Assembly: GCA_026996325.1 (NCBI GenBank)
Contig: JALWLU010000203.1
Coordinates: 1-32,511 of the forward strand
From: Sulfurovum sp.
Lineage (GTDB): Bacteria; Campylobacterota; Campylobacteria; Campylobacterales; Sulfurovaceae
Reading direction: 5' to 3'
Length of the DNA: 32,511 nt
Below are positions 13,020-21,295 of the stretch, piece by piece. Every line of letters starts with the position of its first letter. Within the stretch, counting starts at the first letter, position 1. Under the pieces are notes generated by a model. It had not been told where the DNA came from. It did not search any database and saw only the letters and a list, made by a program, of their open reading frames with translations. Made by a program: the position numbers and the translations under genes.

Positions 13020-15197
13020 GTGCAGCAGGCAAAGTGGTTTGTAACGATACTTCTCTTGACAATGACGCTGCAGGCTACTGTCTGGAACGCACCGTATCCC
13101 GAAGAGGAGATCCGTAGCAACACGCTTTTCTCGGTCTTCTCCTCTCCGCCAAAACATCTTGATCCCGTACGCTCCTACAATGCCAACGAGTGGACCTTTC
13201 TGTCCCAGATCTATGAGCCGCCGCTGCAGTACAACTACCTCAAAAAGCCCTATGTGCTCGAACCGTTGACGCTGACGCAGATGCCGCAGGTGATTTATCT
13301 GGATGAAAACGGAAGCGAAGTTGGCATTGAGAGCCCTGAGGTGAAGTTCACGCTTTACCGCTTCAGGTTTCGAGACGATCTCTTCTACCAGGAGCATCCG
13401 GCCTTTGTAAAGAGGCGTGACGCTACACTGCGTTATGGCAACTTGAATGACGACGAACTAAAAAAGATTCATACGCTACATGATTTTCCAAAACAGGAGA
13501 GCAGAAGGGTGACTGCAAGTGATTACGCCTATGCCATCAAGCGGATGGCGGTACGCCAGTACCACTCTCCCCTCCTCGATACGATGATGCAGTATATTGT
13601 CGGGTTGCGTGAATTTTCGAAGGAGGTCACCAAAGCTGCCAAAGAGCACTTTGCAAAAGGGGAGCGTCTGGATCTCCGGGAGTTCAATATCCCCGGTGTC
13701 AAAGTCGTCGATGAGACTACACTGGAGATACGCATTTACGGAAAGTATCCGCAGTTTCTCTACTGGATGGCGATGAACTTCTTTGCACCCATCCCCTGGG
13801 AGGCTGACCTCTTCTATCAGCAAAAGGGATTGAAGCAGAAGAACATTTCGCTCGATACCCAGCCGGTGGGTAGCGGACCCTACTATCTGGCAGAAAACAG
13901 TCCCAACCGGCGCATCAGGCTTCTGAAAAACCCCAACTTTCACCTGGAGCGCTATCCGACACTCTCTCTCCAGGAGGCCAACGCTTCCGGCATATCGAGA
14001 AGCCTGCTGCAAGACAGCGGCAAGCGCCTTCCGTTTATCGATGAAGCGGTATACTCCCTGGAGAAGGAGAGTATACCGCTGTGGAACAAGTTTTTGCAGG
14101 GCTACTACGATGCCTCGGGTATCAGCTCTGAAGCCTTCGACCAAGCGGTGCAGATAGGTTCGGGCGGCAGTATGGGGCTTAGCGATATGATGAAGCAGAA
14201 GGGCATTAGAATGGTCTCTTCCGTGGAGCCCTCCATCTTCTACATGGCCTTCAATATGGAAGATCCTGTCGTGGGCGGTTATACGGAAAAGCAGAAGAAA
14301 CTGCGTCAGGCCATCAGCATCGCACAGGACCAGGAGGAGTATATCTCCATTTTCTTCAATGAACGAGGTGTGCCTGCACAGGGTCCCATCCCTCCGGGTA
14401 TCTTCGGATATGAAGAGGGCAAGAAGGGAACCAATCCCGTTGTCTATGACTGGATCGATGGCAAGCGGGTGCGCAAAAGTCTCGAAGCGGCAAAAAAGCT
14501 GCTGGCAGATGCGGGGTATCCCGGCGGTATCTCGGAAAAGACAGGCAAGCGCCTCAAGCTCTACTACGATACCACCGCCACGGGGCCGGATGACCGTGCG
14601 CTGATGGACTGGCGGCGTAAGCAGTTTGCCAAACTGGGCATAGAGTTAGTGATCCGCGCCACGGACTACAACCGTTTTCAGGAGAAGGTGCGTAAAGGCA
14701 AGGTGCAGCTCTTTTCGTGGGGCTGGAATGCGGACTACCCCGACCCGGAGAACTTTCTCTTTCTGCTCTATGGCAAGAATGCCGTTGTCGACACTGACGG
14801 GGCGGGGATCAACAGTGCCAACTACAAAAACCTGGAGTTTGATGCCCTTTTTGCGAAGATGCAGACGATGCCAAACTCACCCCAACGCCTTGCAATTATT
14901 GAGAAGATGCTGCAGATTGCAAGAGAGGATGCGCCGTGGGTGTGGGGCTTCTACCCAAAGAGCCTCGCACTTGTGCATGGCTGGTTTAAAAATGTCGTCC
15001 CCAATGCGATGGCCAACAATACGCTCAAGTACAAGCGTATTGACCCGGTGCAGCGTTATGAAAAACAGCAGGCATGGAACCGTCCGGTGCTCTGGCCGCT
15101 GCTGATGCTGGCAGTGGCAGTGTTATTGCTGGTCTGGGGAGTGCGAAGCGCCTATAGAAGACGGCAGTCGCGTGTCATACGGAAAGGAGAAGCGTAA
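13020..15197 (+). CDS. peptide ABC transporter substrate-binding protein (SBP_bac_5 family), membrane-anchored
   Basis: A 725-residue family 5 solute-binding protein. A signal sequence (about residues 6-22) is followed by L-D-P-V-R-S-Y-N and I-Y-E-P-P-L, the usual start of the family domain, then V-T-A-S-D-Y-A-Y-A. Late segments include A-K-K-L-L-A-D-A-G-Y-P and W-G-W-N-A-D-Y-P-D-P. Unusually, the protein ends with a membrane helix (about residues 691-708) and a basic tail, so it is probably tethered at both ends or after cleavage at the C-terminus. The GTG start has an AAGGA ribosome site. The next gene begins on the base after its stop. Among peptide importers the operon is closest in layout to YejABEF. 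Confidence 0.88.
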   Translation: MQQAKWFVTILLLTMTLQATVWNAPYPEEEIRSNTLFSVFSSPPKHLDPVRSYNANEWTFLSQIYEPPLQYNYLKKPYVLEPLTLTQMPQVIYLDENGSEVGIESPEVKFTLYRFRFRDDLFYQEHPAFVKRRDATLRYGNLNDDELKKIHTLHDFPKQESRRVTASDYAYAIKRMAVRQYHSPLLDTMMQYIVGLREFSKEVTKAAKEHFAKGERLDLREFNIPGVKVVDETTLEIRIYGKYPQFLYWMAMNFFAPIPWEADLFYQQKGLKQKNISLDTQPVGSGPYYLAENSPNRRIRLLKNPNFHLERYPTLSLQEANASGISRSLLQDSGKRLPFIDEAVYSLEKESIPLWNKFLQGYYDASGISSEAFDQAVQIGSGGSMGLSDMMKQKGIRMVSSVEPSIFYMAFNMEDPVVGGYTEKQKKLRQAISIAQDQEEYISIFFNERGVPAQGPIPPGIFGYEEGKKGTNPVVYDWIDGKRVRKSLEAAKKLLADAGYPGGISEKTGKRLKLYYDTTATGPDDRALMDWRRKQFAKLGIELVIRATDYNRFQEKVRKGKVQLFSWGWNADYPDPENFLFLLYGKNAVVDTDGAGINSANYKNLEFDALFAKMQTMPNSPQRLAIIEKMLQIAREDAPWVWGFYPKSLALVHGWFKNVVPNAMANNTLKYKRIDPVQRYEKQQAWNRPVLWPLLMLAVAVLLLVWGVRSAYRRRQSRVIRKGEA

Positions 15198-16172
15198 ATG
15201 CTGGCCTATATCATCAAACGGATCTTTTATGCCATACCGATCCTTATCGGGGTCAACCTCATTACCTTTATGCTCTTTTTTATGGTCAATACACCCGATG
15301 ACATGGCGCGTGCACAGCTGGGTGCCAAGCAGACCACACCGGCGATGATCGCAGCATGGAAGGCAGAGAAGGGGTATGACAAACCGCTTTTCTACAACGC
15401 CGAGACTTCCGGTATTGAGAGTGTGACCGACACGCTCTTTGTGAATGAGTCTCTTAAACTTTTTCTATTCGATTTCGGACTCTCCGATGCCAACCGTAAC
15501 ATTGCCGAAGATATCAAAGCGCGTATGGGGCCCAGTCTTGCCATTGCGCTGCCTACCTTTCTGATAGCACTGGTGACCAACATATCGCTGGCGTTGCTGC
15601 TGGTGCTCTTCCGCGGTTCGGTGCTCGATATGTCGGCGATGGTAGTTGCGGTAATGATCATGTCGGTCTCAGGACTCTTCTATATCATCGCCGGACAGGT
15701 GCTCTTCTCGAAACTCTGGCACTGGGTGCCGATATCGGGCTACGAGAGCGACTGGGCAGGGATGAAGTTCGTACTGCTGCCTGTGGCCATCGGTGTCTTT
15801 GCGGGGCTTGGTTCGGGGGTGCGCTGGTACCGCTCCATCTTCCTTGAGCAGATCAACCAGGACTATGTGCGTACAGCGCGCGCCAAGGGGCTTTCGGAAA
15901 TTGCCGTACTCTTCCGTCATGTGCTGCCAAACGGGATGCTGCCCATTCTTACCGGTGTGGTAGTGATCATCCCCTCCCTTTTTATGGGATCACTGATTAT
16001 GGAGTCCTTCTTTGGCATTCCCGGACTTGGCTCCTACACCATCGATGCGATCAACGCACAGGATTTCGCCATTGTCAAGGCAATGGTCTTTCTGGGGTCG
16101 GTGCTCTACATTGTGGGACTGATACTGACCGATATCTCCTACACACTCTTCGATCCGAGGGTGACGCTGTGA
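15198..16172 (+). CDS. peptide ABC transporter permease, DppB/YejB type
   Basis: A 324-residue inner-membrane permease with the classical N-terminus (Y-I-I-K-R-I-F-Y-A-I-P-I-L-I-G), an extended periplasmic loop and five more hydrophobic segments. The ATPase-contact EAA loop reads Y-V-R-T-A-R-A-K-G-L-S, followed by V-L-P-N-G-M-L-P. An AAGGAG ribosome site lies at the end of the binding-protein gene. The stop overlaps the GTG of the second permease. Length and motifs are normal for the family. Confidence 0.93.
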   Translation: MLAYIIKRIFYAIPILIGVNLITFMLFFMVNTPDDMARAQLGAKQTTPAMIAAWKAEKGYDKPLFYNAETSGIESVTDTLFVNESLKLFLFDFGLSDANRNIAEDIKARMGPSLAIALPTFLIALVTNISLALLLVLFRGSVLDMSAMVVAVMIMSVSGLFYIIAGQVLFSKLWHWVPISGYESDWAGMKFVLLPVAIGVFAGLGSGVRWYRSIFLEQINQDYVRTARAKGLSEIAVLFRHVLPNGMLPILTGVVVIIPSLFMGSLIMESFFGIPGLGSYTIDAINAQDFAIVKAMVFLGSVLYIVGLILTDISYTLFDPRVTL

Positions 16173-17509
16173 GTCTCTTCTTTTTATGGACGGATATACT
16201 GGTATGGGCGCTGGTCGCGGTAGCGGTTGCGGGTGGAGGGATGCTGCTGCGTTCGCCTGTATCACGGCAGAAGTGGGTAACCATTTTCCGATCGAAGATC
16301 GCAATGGCCTCATCGATCGTGCTGATCTTCTATCTGGCATTTGCGCTGCTTGATTCGGTCCACTTTAAGGTCGAAAAACCGGATGGGGGAGCACCCATCG
16401 TTTCCCTGCTTGATATGGCGATGGCGCACCAGAAGGATTTTTCGGAACGTACCTACTCCGCACCCTTTGCGACACATGAATACACCAAAAGCATCATCGT
16501 CGATGCCAAAGGAGAGAGCATACAGCGTTACCTGCCGCTGAAGTATGTCAGCAGCGGGCAGATGCTTTCGGGTTCTCTCACGGGGCTTTTGGCGGGTGCG
16601 CTTATTGCCTTTTTGTTTATCGGGATGCATCTGCTCTGGCGTGCCAAAGGTAATGTCGGCGTACATTTCAATGCGGTGGTGCGTGGCCGGACGCAGCTGC
16701 CGTGGCGGACGGCATACGGGGTGTTTGCGTTGATGACGCTTCTGATTGTGTGGCTCTATGTAATGAGCTTCTCCTACCATGTGCTTGGTACCGATAAGGT
16801 GGGCGGCGATGTCTTCTATGCTGCGCTAAAGAGTATTAGAACCGGGGTGCTCATTGGTACGCTTACAACGCTGGTGACCCTGCCGCTCGCGATCTTTCTG
16901 GGGGTGAGTGCAGGATATTTCAGAGGATGGGTGGATGACCTCATTCAGTACCTCTACACTACGTTAAGCTCCATCCCCGGTGTCCTGCTGATAGCGGCCG
17001 GAGTGCTGATGATGCAGGTGATGATGGACAACCATCCTGAGTGGTTCGCATCGACGATAGAGCGCTCCGACCTGCGGCTGCTCTTTCTTATTGTAATTTT
17101 GGGGGTGACCAGCTGGACGGGACTCTGCCGGATGCTAAGAGCTGAAACGCTGCGCATTGCGAAGATGGATTTTGTCACTGCGGCAAAGGCGTTTGGGGTA
17201 AGCAAGTGGCGCATTATGGCACGCCATATCGTTCCCAACCTTACCCACATCATTCTCATCTCCATCGTGCTTGACTTCTCCGGTCTTGTGCTGGCAGAAG
17301 CGGTACTCTCCTATGTGGGGGTGGGGGTGGACCCCACAATGTACAGCTGGGGGAACATGATCAACCAGGCGCGCCTTGAGATGGCGCGTGAGCCGATGGT
17401 GTGGTGGTCGCTCTTTGCCTCGTTCATCTTCATGTTCATTCTGGTGCTGGCTGCCAACCTCTTCTCAGACAGGGTGCAGCAGGTACTCGACCCGCGCAAT
17501 GCCACATAG
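16169..17509 (+). CDS. peptide ABC transporter permease, DppC/YejE type, with extended N-terminus
   Basis: A 446-residue permease that pairs with the upstream DppB-like protein. The C-terminal 270 residues are a regular permease: H-V-L-G-T-D-K-V-G-G-D-V entry motif, then an EAA loop A-A-K-A-F-G-V-S-K-W-R with I-V-P-N. The first about 170 residues carry extra hydrophobic helices (near 8-28, 44-66 and 128-150) and a soluble loop, making it about 150 residues longer than DppC. YejE-type permeases are also extended. GTG is used as the start, overlapping the previous stop as GTGA. Confidence 0.9.
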   Translation: MSLFFLWTDILVWALVAVAVAGGGMLLRSPVSRQKWVTIFRSKIAMASSIVLIFYLAFALLDSVHFKVEKPDGGAPIVSLLDMAMAHQKDFSERTYSAPFATHEYTKSIIVDAKGESIQRYLPLKYVSSGQMLSGSLTGLLAGALIAFLFIGMHLLWRAKGNVGVHFNAVVRGRTQLPWRTAYGVFALMTLLIVWLYVMSFSYHVLGTDKVGGDVFYAALKSIRTGVLIGTLTTLVTLPLAIFLGVSAGYFRGWVDDLIQYLYTTLSSIPGVLLIAAGVLMMQVMMDNHPEWFASTIERSDLRLLFLIVILGVTSWTGLCRMLRAETLRIAKMDFVTAAKAFGVSKWRIMARHIVPNLTHIILISIVLDFSGLVLAEAVLSYVGVGVDPTMYSWGNMINQARLEMAREPMVWWSLFASFIFMFILVLAANLFSDRVQQVLDPRNAT

Positions 17510-17511
17510 GT

Positions 17512-17751
17512 TCAGGGACCAAGCAGACGAAGTAGAAGCATGCTCAGTGCACGGATTTTGGAACTGCTCTGGGCGTTTGAAACCGACTCCGCAGTTGAGG
17601 CCGATGATTTTGGGGGTGTGCACGTGGAAGAGGGAAGGGATTCCAACGCAGTTTTGGGTTCACCGTTTTGCTGTGCGGCTGCAGCAGAGGTACCAAGGTA
17701 TGCAGTCAGGATAAGCGGGAGGATCAGCGTGGTTTTGAACGGTGTGTACAT
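17512..17751 (-). CDS. small secreted protein ORF, antisense within the transporter operon
   Basis: A 79-codon ORF on the opposite strand to its neighbours. It begins with a convincing signal peptide (about residues 6-26, ending in A-A-A-A), and an AAAGGA ribosome site precedes its ATG. The rest is serine- and threonine-rich and ends in an unlikely leucine-rich tail. In another frame, the last third reads I-I-G-L-N-C-G-V-G-F-K, so a frameshift near codon 47 is possible. It ends 2 nt from the permease stop. I consider the start real but the C-terminus doubtful. Function is unknown. Confidence 0.45.
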   Translation of the reverse strand: MYTPFKTTLILPLILTAYLGTSAAAAQQNGEPKTALESLPSSTCTPPKSSASTAESVSNAQSSSKIRALSMLLLRLLGP

Positions 17752-17879
17752 CTGTTATCCTTTCGTCATTTTCTTTTTTGAAGTTTAGTGTGAAATCGTG
17801 GCGTGAATGTAGAGGAATCGTGAAGGAATTGTAGAGTGAAAAGCATTTTTTATCTGAACGCTATTGGGGAGATACTATA

Positions 17880-19508
17880 ATGGGGCGTATGGAACAGACG
17901 CATCTATTGAGTATTGAAAATCTTAGTGTCAGTGTCGGGGAAGAGAGACTGCTTGAGAATGTCAGCATTACCATCGACAGGGGAGAGACTTTCGCGTTGG
18001 TAGGGGAGTCGGGCAGCGGAAAGTCGCTGACCTCTCTGGCCATTATGCGTCTGTTGCCCGAAGCACTCAGCGTTGAGAGCGGTGATGTGAAGCTGGAGGG
18101 CGAATCGCTCTTTGCGATCCCGGAGCATGAGATGCAGCATATCCGCGGCAGTCGGATTGCGATGATTTTTCAGGAGCCGATGAGTGCGCTCAACCCGGTC
18201 ATGACAGTTGGGGCACAGGTCGAAGAGGTGGTGCGGCTGCACCTGAAGCTCTCAAGGGCTGAAGCCAAAGCGCGTGTCCTCTCCCTTTTTGAAGAGGTGG
18301 CGATTCCTGATCCCCATGTCAGGTATGGCTGGTACCCCCACCAGCTCTCCGGCGGTCAGAAGCAGCGGGTGATGATCGCGATGGCACTGGCATGCGAGCC
18401 GGAGCTGCTGATCGCCGATGAACCGACCACCGCGCTGGATGTCACCATTCAGGCACAGGTACTGGAGATGCTTGAAAAGATCAAAAAAGAGCGCGGTTTC
18501 TCCATTCTCTTCATCACGCACGATCTGGCAGTTGTTTCGCAAGTAGCCGACAGGGTGGCCGTGATGCAAAAGGGCCGCATTGTCGAAACGGCTGAAGCGG
18601 AACGCTTTTTCAAAGGGCCAAAGCACCCTTACACGCAGCAGCTTCTAAAAGATGCGCTCGGCAGCCAGGAGCGTACGCTAACGCCGTCCACACACCCTTT
18701 GCTGGAAGTACGGAACCTGAAGGTGCACTTTCCCGTTAAAAAAAGGATACTGCAGCGAAACAGTAGCAGCATCAAGGCAGTCGACGGCGTTTCACTCTCT
18801 ATTGAAAAGGGAAAGACACTGGCGCTGGTTGGAGAGTCCGGCAGCGGTAAAAGTACTCTTGGGCAGGCGATCCTCTCACTGGTGCCGGTTACGGAGGGTG
18901 AGATCCTCTTTGACGGTGTCAACCTTGCCTCGCTTTCCAAAGTGCAGCTGCAGCCCTACCGCCAAAAGATCCAGGTAATCTTTCAGGACCCCTTTGGGGC
19001 ACTTGATCCGCGTATGCGGGTAGGGGAGATTATCGCCGAAGGGATGGAGAGCCTTGGGGTGGGTCCGACAACAAAGCAGGCACGTCGTGAAGCGATTATG
19101 AAACTTTTGCAAAAGGTAGAGCTTGACGCAGGGGCGATCGACCGCTATCCGCACGAATTCTCCGGAGGTCAGCGACAGCGAATCGGCATAGCCCGCGCAC
19201 TGGCGGTCAAGCCGGAGCTGATTGTCTGTGACGAGCCCACCTCCGCCCTTGATGTAACGGTACGCGCACAGGTGCTGGCGCTGCTCAAAAGGCTGCAGGA
19301 AGAGACAGGGGTAGCCTACCTCTTCATTACCCACGATCTCTCCATCGTTCCGGCCATCGCCGATGAGGTTGCGGTGATGCAGCGGGGAAAAATTGTGGAG
19401 CAGGGAAGTGTTGCGGAAGTGATGAAGTATCCGCAGGAGAGCTACACTAAAATGCTGCTTGCCGCAGCGCCCAAACTACCCAAAACCATACAAAAGGCAT
19501 TTGCATGA
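17880..19508 (+). CDS. peptide ABC transporter ATPase, duplicated (YejF/DppDF fusion type)
   Basis: A 542-residue ATPase with two complete ABC domains. Domain 1 has Walker A G42-E-S-G-S-G-K-S49, signature L-S-G-G-Q-K-Q-R and Walker B L-L-I-A-D-E-P-T. Domain 2 has Walker A at 318-325, signature F-S-G-G-Q-R-Q-R and Walker B L-I-V-C-D-E-P-T. Both keep the I-T-H-D switch histidine, and the first ends in the oligopeptide-family motif H-P-Y-T-Q-Q-L-L. It powers the permeases encoded upstream. GGAG lies 8 nt before the ATG at 17880. A TATAAT overlaps that ATG, so a leaderless start at Met4 (17889) is a second possibility. A 370-bp gap separates it from the permeases. Confidence 0.93.
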   Translation: MGRMEQTHLLSIENLSVSVGEERLLENVSITIDRGETFALVGESGSGKSLTSLAIMRLLPEALSVESGDVKLEGESLFAIPEHEMQHIRGSRIAMIFQEPMSALNPVMTVGAQVEEVVRLHLKLSRAEAKARVLSLFEEVAIPDPHVRYGWYPHQLSGGQKQRVMIAMALACEPELLIADEPTTALDVTIQAQVLEMLEKIKKERGFSILFITHDLAVVSQVADRVAVMQKGRIVETAEAERFFKGPKHPYTQQLLKDALGSQERTLTPSTHPLLEVRNLKVHFPVKKRILQRNSSSIKAVDGVSLSIEKGKTLALVGESGSGKSTLGQAILSLVPVTEGEILFDGVNLASLSKVQLQPYRQKIQVIFQDPFGALDPRMRVGEIIAEGMESLGVGPTTKQARREAIMKLLQKVELDAGAIDRYPHEFSGGQRQRIGIARALAVKPELIVCDEPTSALDVTVRAQVLALLKRLQEETGVAYLFITHDLSIVPAIADEVAVMQRGKIVEQGSVAEVMKYPQESYTKMLLAAAPKLPKTIQKAFA

Positions 19509-20137
19509 CTATTCTGTTCGACCTTGACGGCACACTGATCGACTCGACCGAAGCGATTTTGGAGAGTTTTGATGTTGCACTGAAAAGCTTTGGTGAAGTG
19601 GCGTTCGATGAAGAGGCGATCAAGGCAGAGATTGGTCATCCGCTCGATGCGATGTTCCGTACGCTTGGTGTAAGCGAAGAGAGGGTGTGGGAGCATGTAG
19701 CAGCCTACAAGGCACACTACCGTACCATCGCCTGTGAAAAGACGGTGCTGCTGCCTCGCGCAAGAGCAGCAGTGATGCTGGCGGCAAAACATGCGAAGCT
19801 TGGCATTGTCACGACGAAAACGGCGGAGTACTCCAGGGAGATGCTGGAGTATATGGGGGTGATGGATTACTTTGACGTGCTGATCGGAAGAGAGGATGTT
19901 GACAATCCAAAGCCGCACCCCGAACCGGTAGAGAGAGCACTCAAAGCAATGGGTGCCTCCAAAGCGGCATGCTGGATGGTGGGAGATACCCCGATGGATA
20001 TGCTTTCGGCAGAGGCTGCCGGTATCAAGCATGTTGCGGTAAGCTGCGGCTATGCAGGGGAGGAGATACTGTGTCAACACACCCCTAACATTGTGCCCGA
20101 TGCCTACGAGGCTGTGCAATTTATTGTCGAATCATAA
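19505..20137 (+). CDS. HAD-superfamily phosphatase (Gph/PpaX-like)
   Basis: A 210-residue phosphatase. The N-terminus has the nucleophile motif D6-L-D8-G-T-L, the middle carries the helical cap, motif II is a V-T-T-K-T segment, and K-P-H-P-E-P plus V-G-D-T-P-M-D supply motifs III and IV. That pattern fits phosphoglycolate phosphatase or pyrophosphatase PpaX. The substrate cannot be told from sequence alone. Removal of 2-phosphoglycolate is plausible for an aerobic chemolithotroph. The ATG overlaps the stop of the ABC ATPase gene, so it shares that transcript. Confidence 0.88.
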   Translation: MTILFDLDGTLIDSTEAILESFDVALKSFGEVAFDEEAIKAEIGHPLDAMFRTLGVSEERVWEHVAAYKAHYRTIACEKTVLLPRARAAVMLAAKHAKLGIVTTKTAEYSREMLEYMGVMDYFDVLIGREDVDNPKPHPEPVERALKAMGASKAACWMVGDTPMDMLSAEAAGIKHVAVSCGYAGEEILCQHTPNIVPDAYEAVQFIVES

Positions 20138-20219
20138 CGCTAAGTTAAAAAAATTGTAATTTCAAGCACAATTTAAGAGTCACCCCATTACAATGGGAAA
20201 CATTTTAGTATTTTGGGTG

Positions 20220-20225
20220 TATACT
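20220..20225 (+). promoter_or_regulatory. porCDAB -10 box candidate
   Basis: TATACT lies about 30 nt before the porC ATG, in an A/T-rich gap after the HAD gene. No clear -35 is seen. Confidence 0.45.
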
Positions 20226-20255
20226 CAAATACTTAACCACTACAGAGGAGATACT

Positions 20256-20819
20256 ATGATTGAGATCAGATGGCACAGCCGTGCGGGTCAGGGTGCCGTG
20301 ACCGGTGCAAAGAGTCTCGGTGACATCGTCGCTACGACCGGAAAAGAGGTACAGGCATTCGCACTGTACGGTTCTGCGAAGAGAGGGGCGGCGCTGAGAG
20401 CCTACAACAGAATCGATGATGAGCCTATCATCACACACGAGAAGTTCATGTATCCGGACTATGTTCTGGTCATTGACCCCGCGCTGGCGATGACTGACGA
20501 CATTACGATGAACGACAAAGAGACGACAAAGTACATCATTACCTCCCATATGAACAAGGAAGATCTGATCAAGGAGATCCCAGCACTTGAAGGTAAAGAG
20601 GACAGAGTGTTTGTCGTAGACTGTATCCAGATCTCACTCGACACAATCGGAAGATCGATCCCAAATGCACCGATGCTTGGCGCATTTGTAAAGGTGTCCG
20701 GAATGTTCGAACTGGATTATTTCCTCGAAAACATGAAAAGAGTTCTTGCGAAGTTCCCACAGAAGATTATCGATGGTAACATGCAGGCAATTACAAGAGC
20801 GTACAACGAAGTCAAGTAA
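20256..20819 (+). CDS. porC: pyruvate:ferredoxin oxidoreductase, gamma subunit
   Basis: A 187-residue gamma subunit of the four-subunit POR, which interconverts pyruvate with acetyl-CoA, CO2 and reduced ferredoxin. The I-R-W-H-S-R-A-G-Q-G-A-V-T motif at the start and G-S-A-K-R-G-A-A-L-R-A-Y are signatures of the domain. I chose the ATG at 20256, which has a GAGGAG ribosome site; an upstream in-frame start at 20193 would begin before the -10 box. It is the first gene of porCDAB. In an autotrophic relative the enzyme would run in the carboxylating direction. Confidence 0.94.
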   Translation: MIEIRWHSRAGQGAVTGAKSLGDIVATTGKEVQAFALYGSAKRGAALRAYNRIDDEPIITHEKFMYPDYVLVIDPALAMTDDITMNDKETTKYIITSHMNKEDLIKEIPALEGKEDRVFVVDCIQISLDTIGRSIPNAPMLGAFVKVSGMFELDYFLENMKRVLAKFPQKIIDGNMQAITRAYNEVK

Positions 20820-20830
20820 GAGGAGCGATT

Positions 20831-21286
20831 ATGCAAGATTTAAAACTATGTGCACAGGATAACAGAGGTATCCACGAGCTGGAAGCCGGAAAAGACCTGA
20901 TGGGCTGGGATGAGGTGACACAGGGAAGCGTTCTGCCTTCATTCGAGGGAGACGCATCCAATATCGTTCATCTGAAGCAGGAGGAGCGATGCTACTCCGA
21001 CTTCAACTCCTATACGGCGACAGTCGCTTCATGGAGAGTGAAAAAGCCGGTATTCAACATCGATGTCTGTATCGACTGCCAGAACTGCTGGGTATGGTGT
21101 CCGGATACATCGATCATCTCCCGTGACAAGCAGATGCTCGGTATCGACTATGATCACTGTAAAGGGTGTGAAGTGTGTGTGGAGGTATGTCCTACCAATC
21201 CGAAATCACTTCTGATGTTTGCAGAGCAGGAAGAGCTCGAGACAGCGCTGTCTCAGTGGCCGGAAAAAAAGAAAAAAGAAAAGTAA
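20831..21286 (+). CDS. porD: pyruvate:ferredoxin oxidoreductase, delta (2x[4Fe-4S]) subunit
   Basis: A 151-residue ferredoxin-like subunit that relays electrons to external ferredoxin. Two complete iron-sulfur motifs are visible: C80-x2-C83-x2-C86-x3-C90-P and C110-x2-C113-x2-C116-x3-C120-P. An N-terminal extension of about 70 residues precedes them, as in the POR delta chains of Helicobacter and Campylobacter. An AGGAG ribosome site sits in the 11-nt gap after porC. Confidence 0.94.
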   Translation: MQDLKLCAQDNRGIHELEAGKDLMGWDEVTQGSVLPSFEGDASNIVHLKQEERCYSDFNSYTATVASWRVKKPVFNIDVCIDCQNCWVWCPDTSIISRDKQMLGIDYDHCKGCEVCVEVCPTNPKSLLMFAEQEELETALSQWPEKKKKEK

Positions 21287-21295
21287 GGGGCTGAC

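Noticed and set aside
19442-20119. 225-codon minus-strand ORF over the HAD phosphatase gene
   Set aside because: Antisense to a gene with all HAD motifs, and its own product is cysteine- and histidine-rich with no family features.
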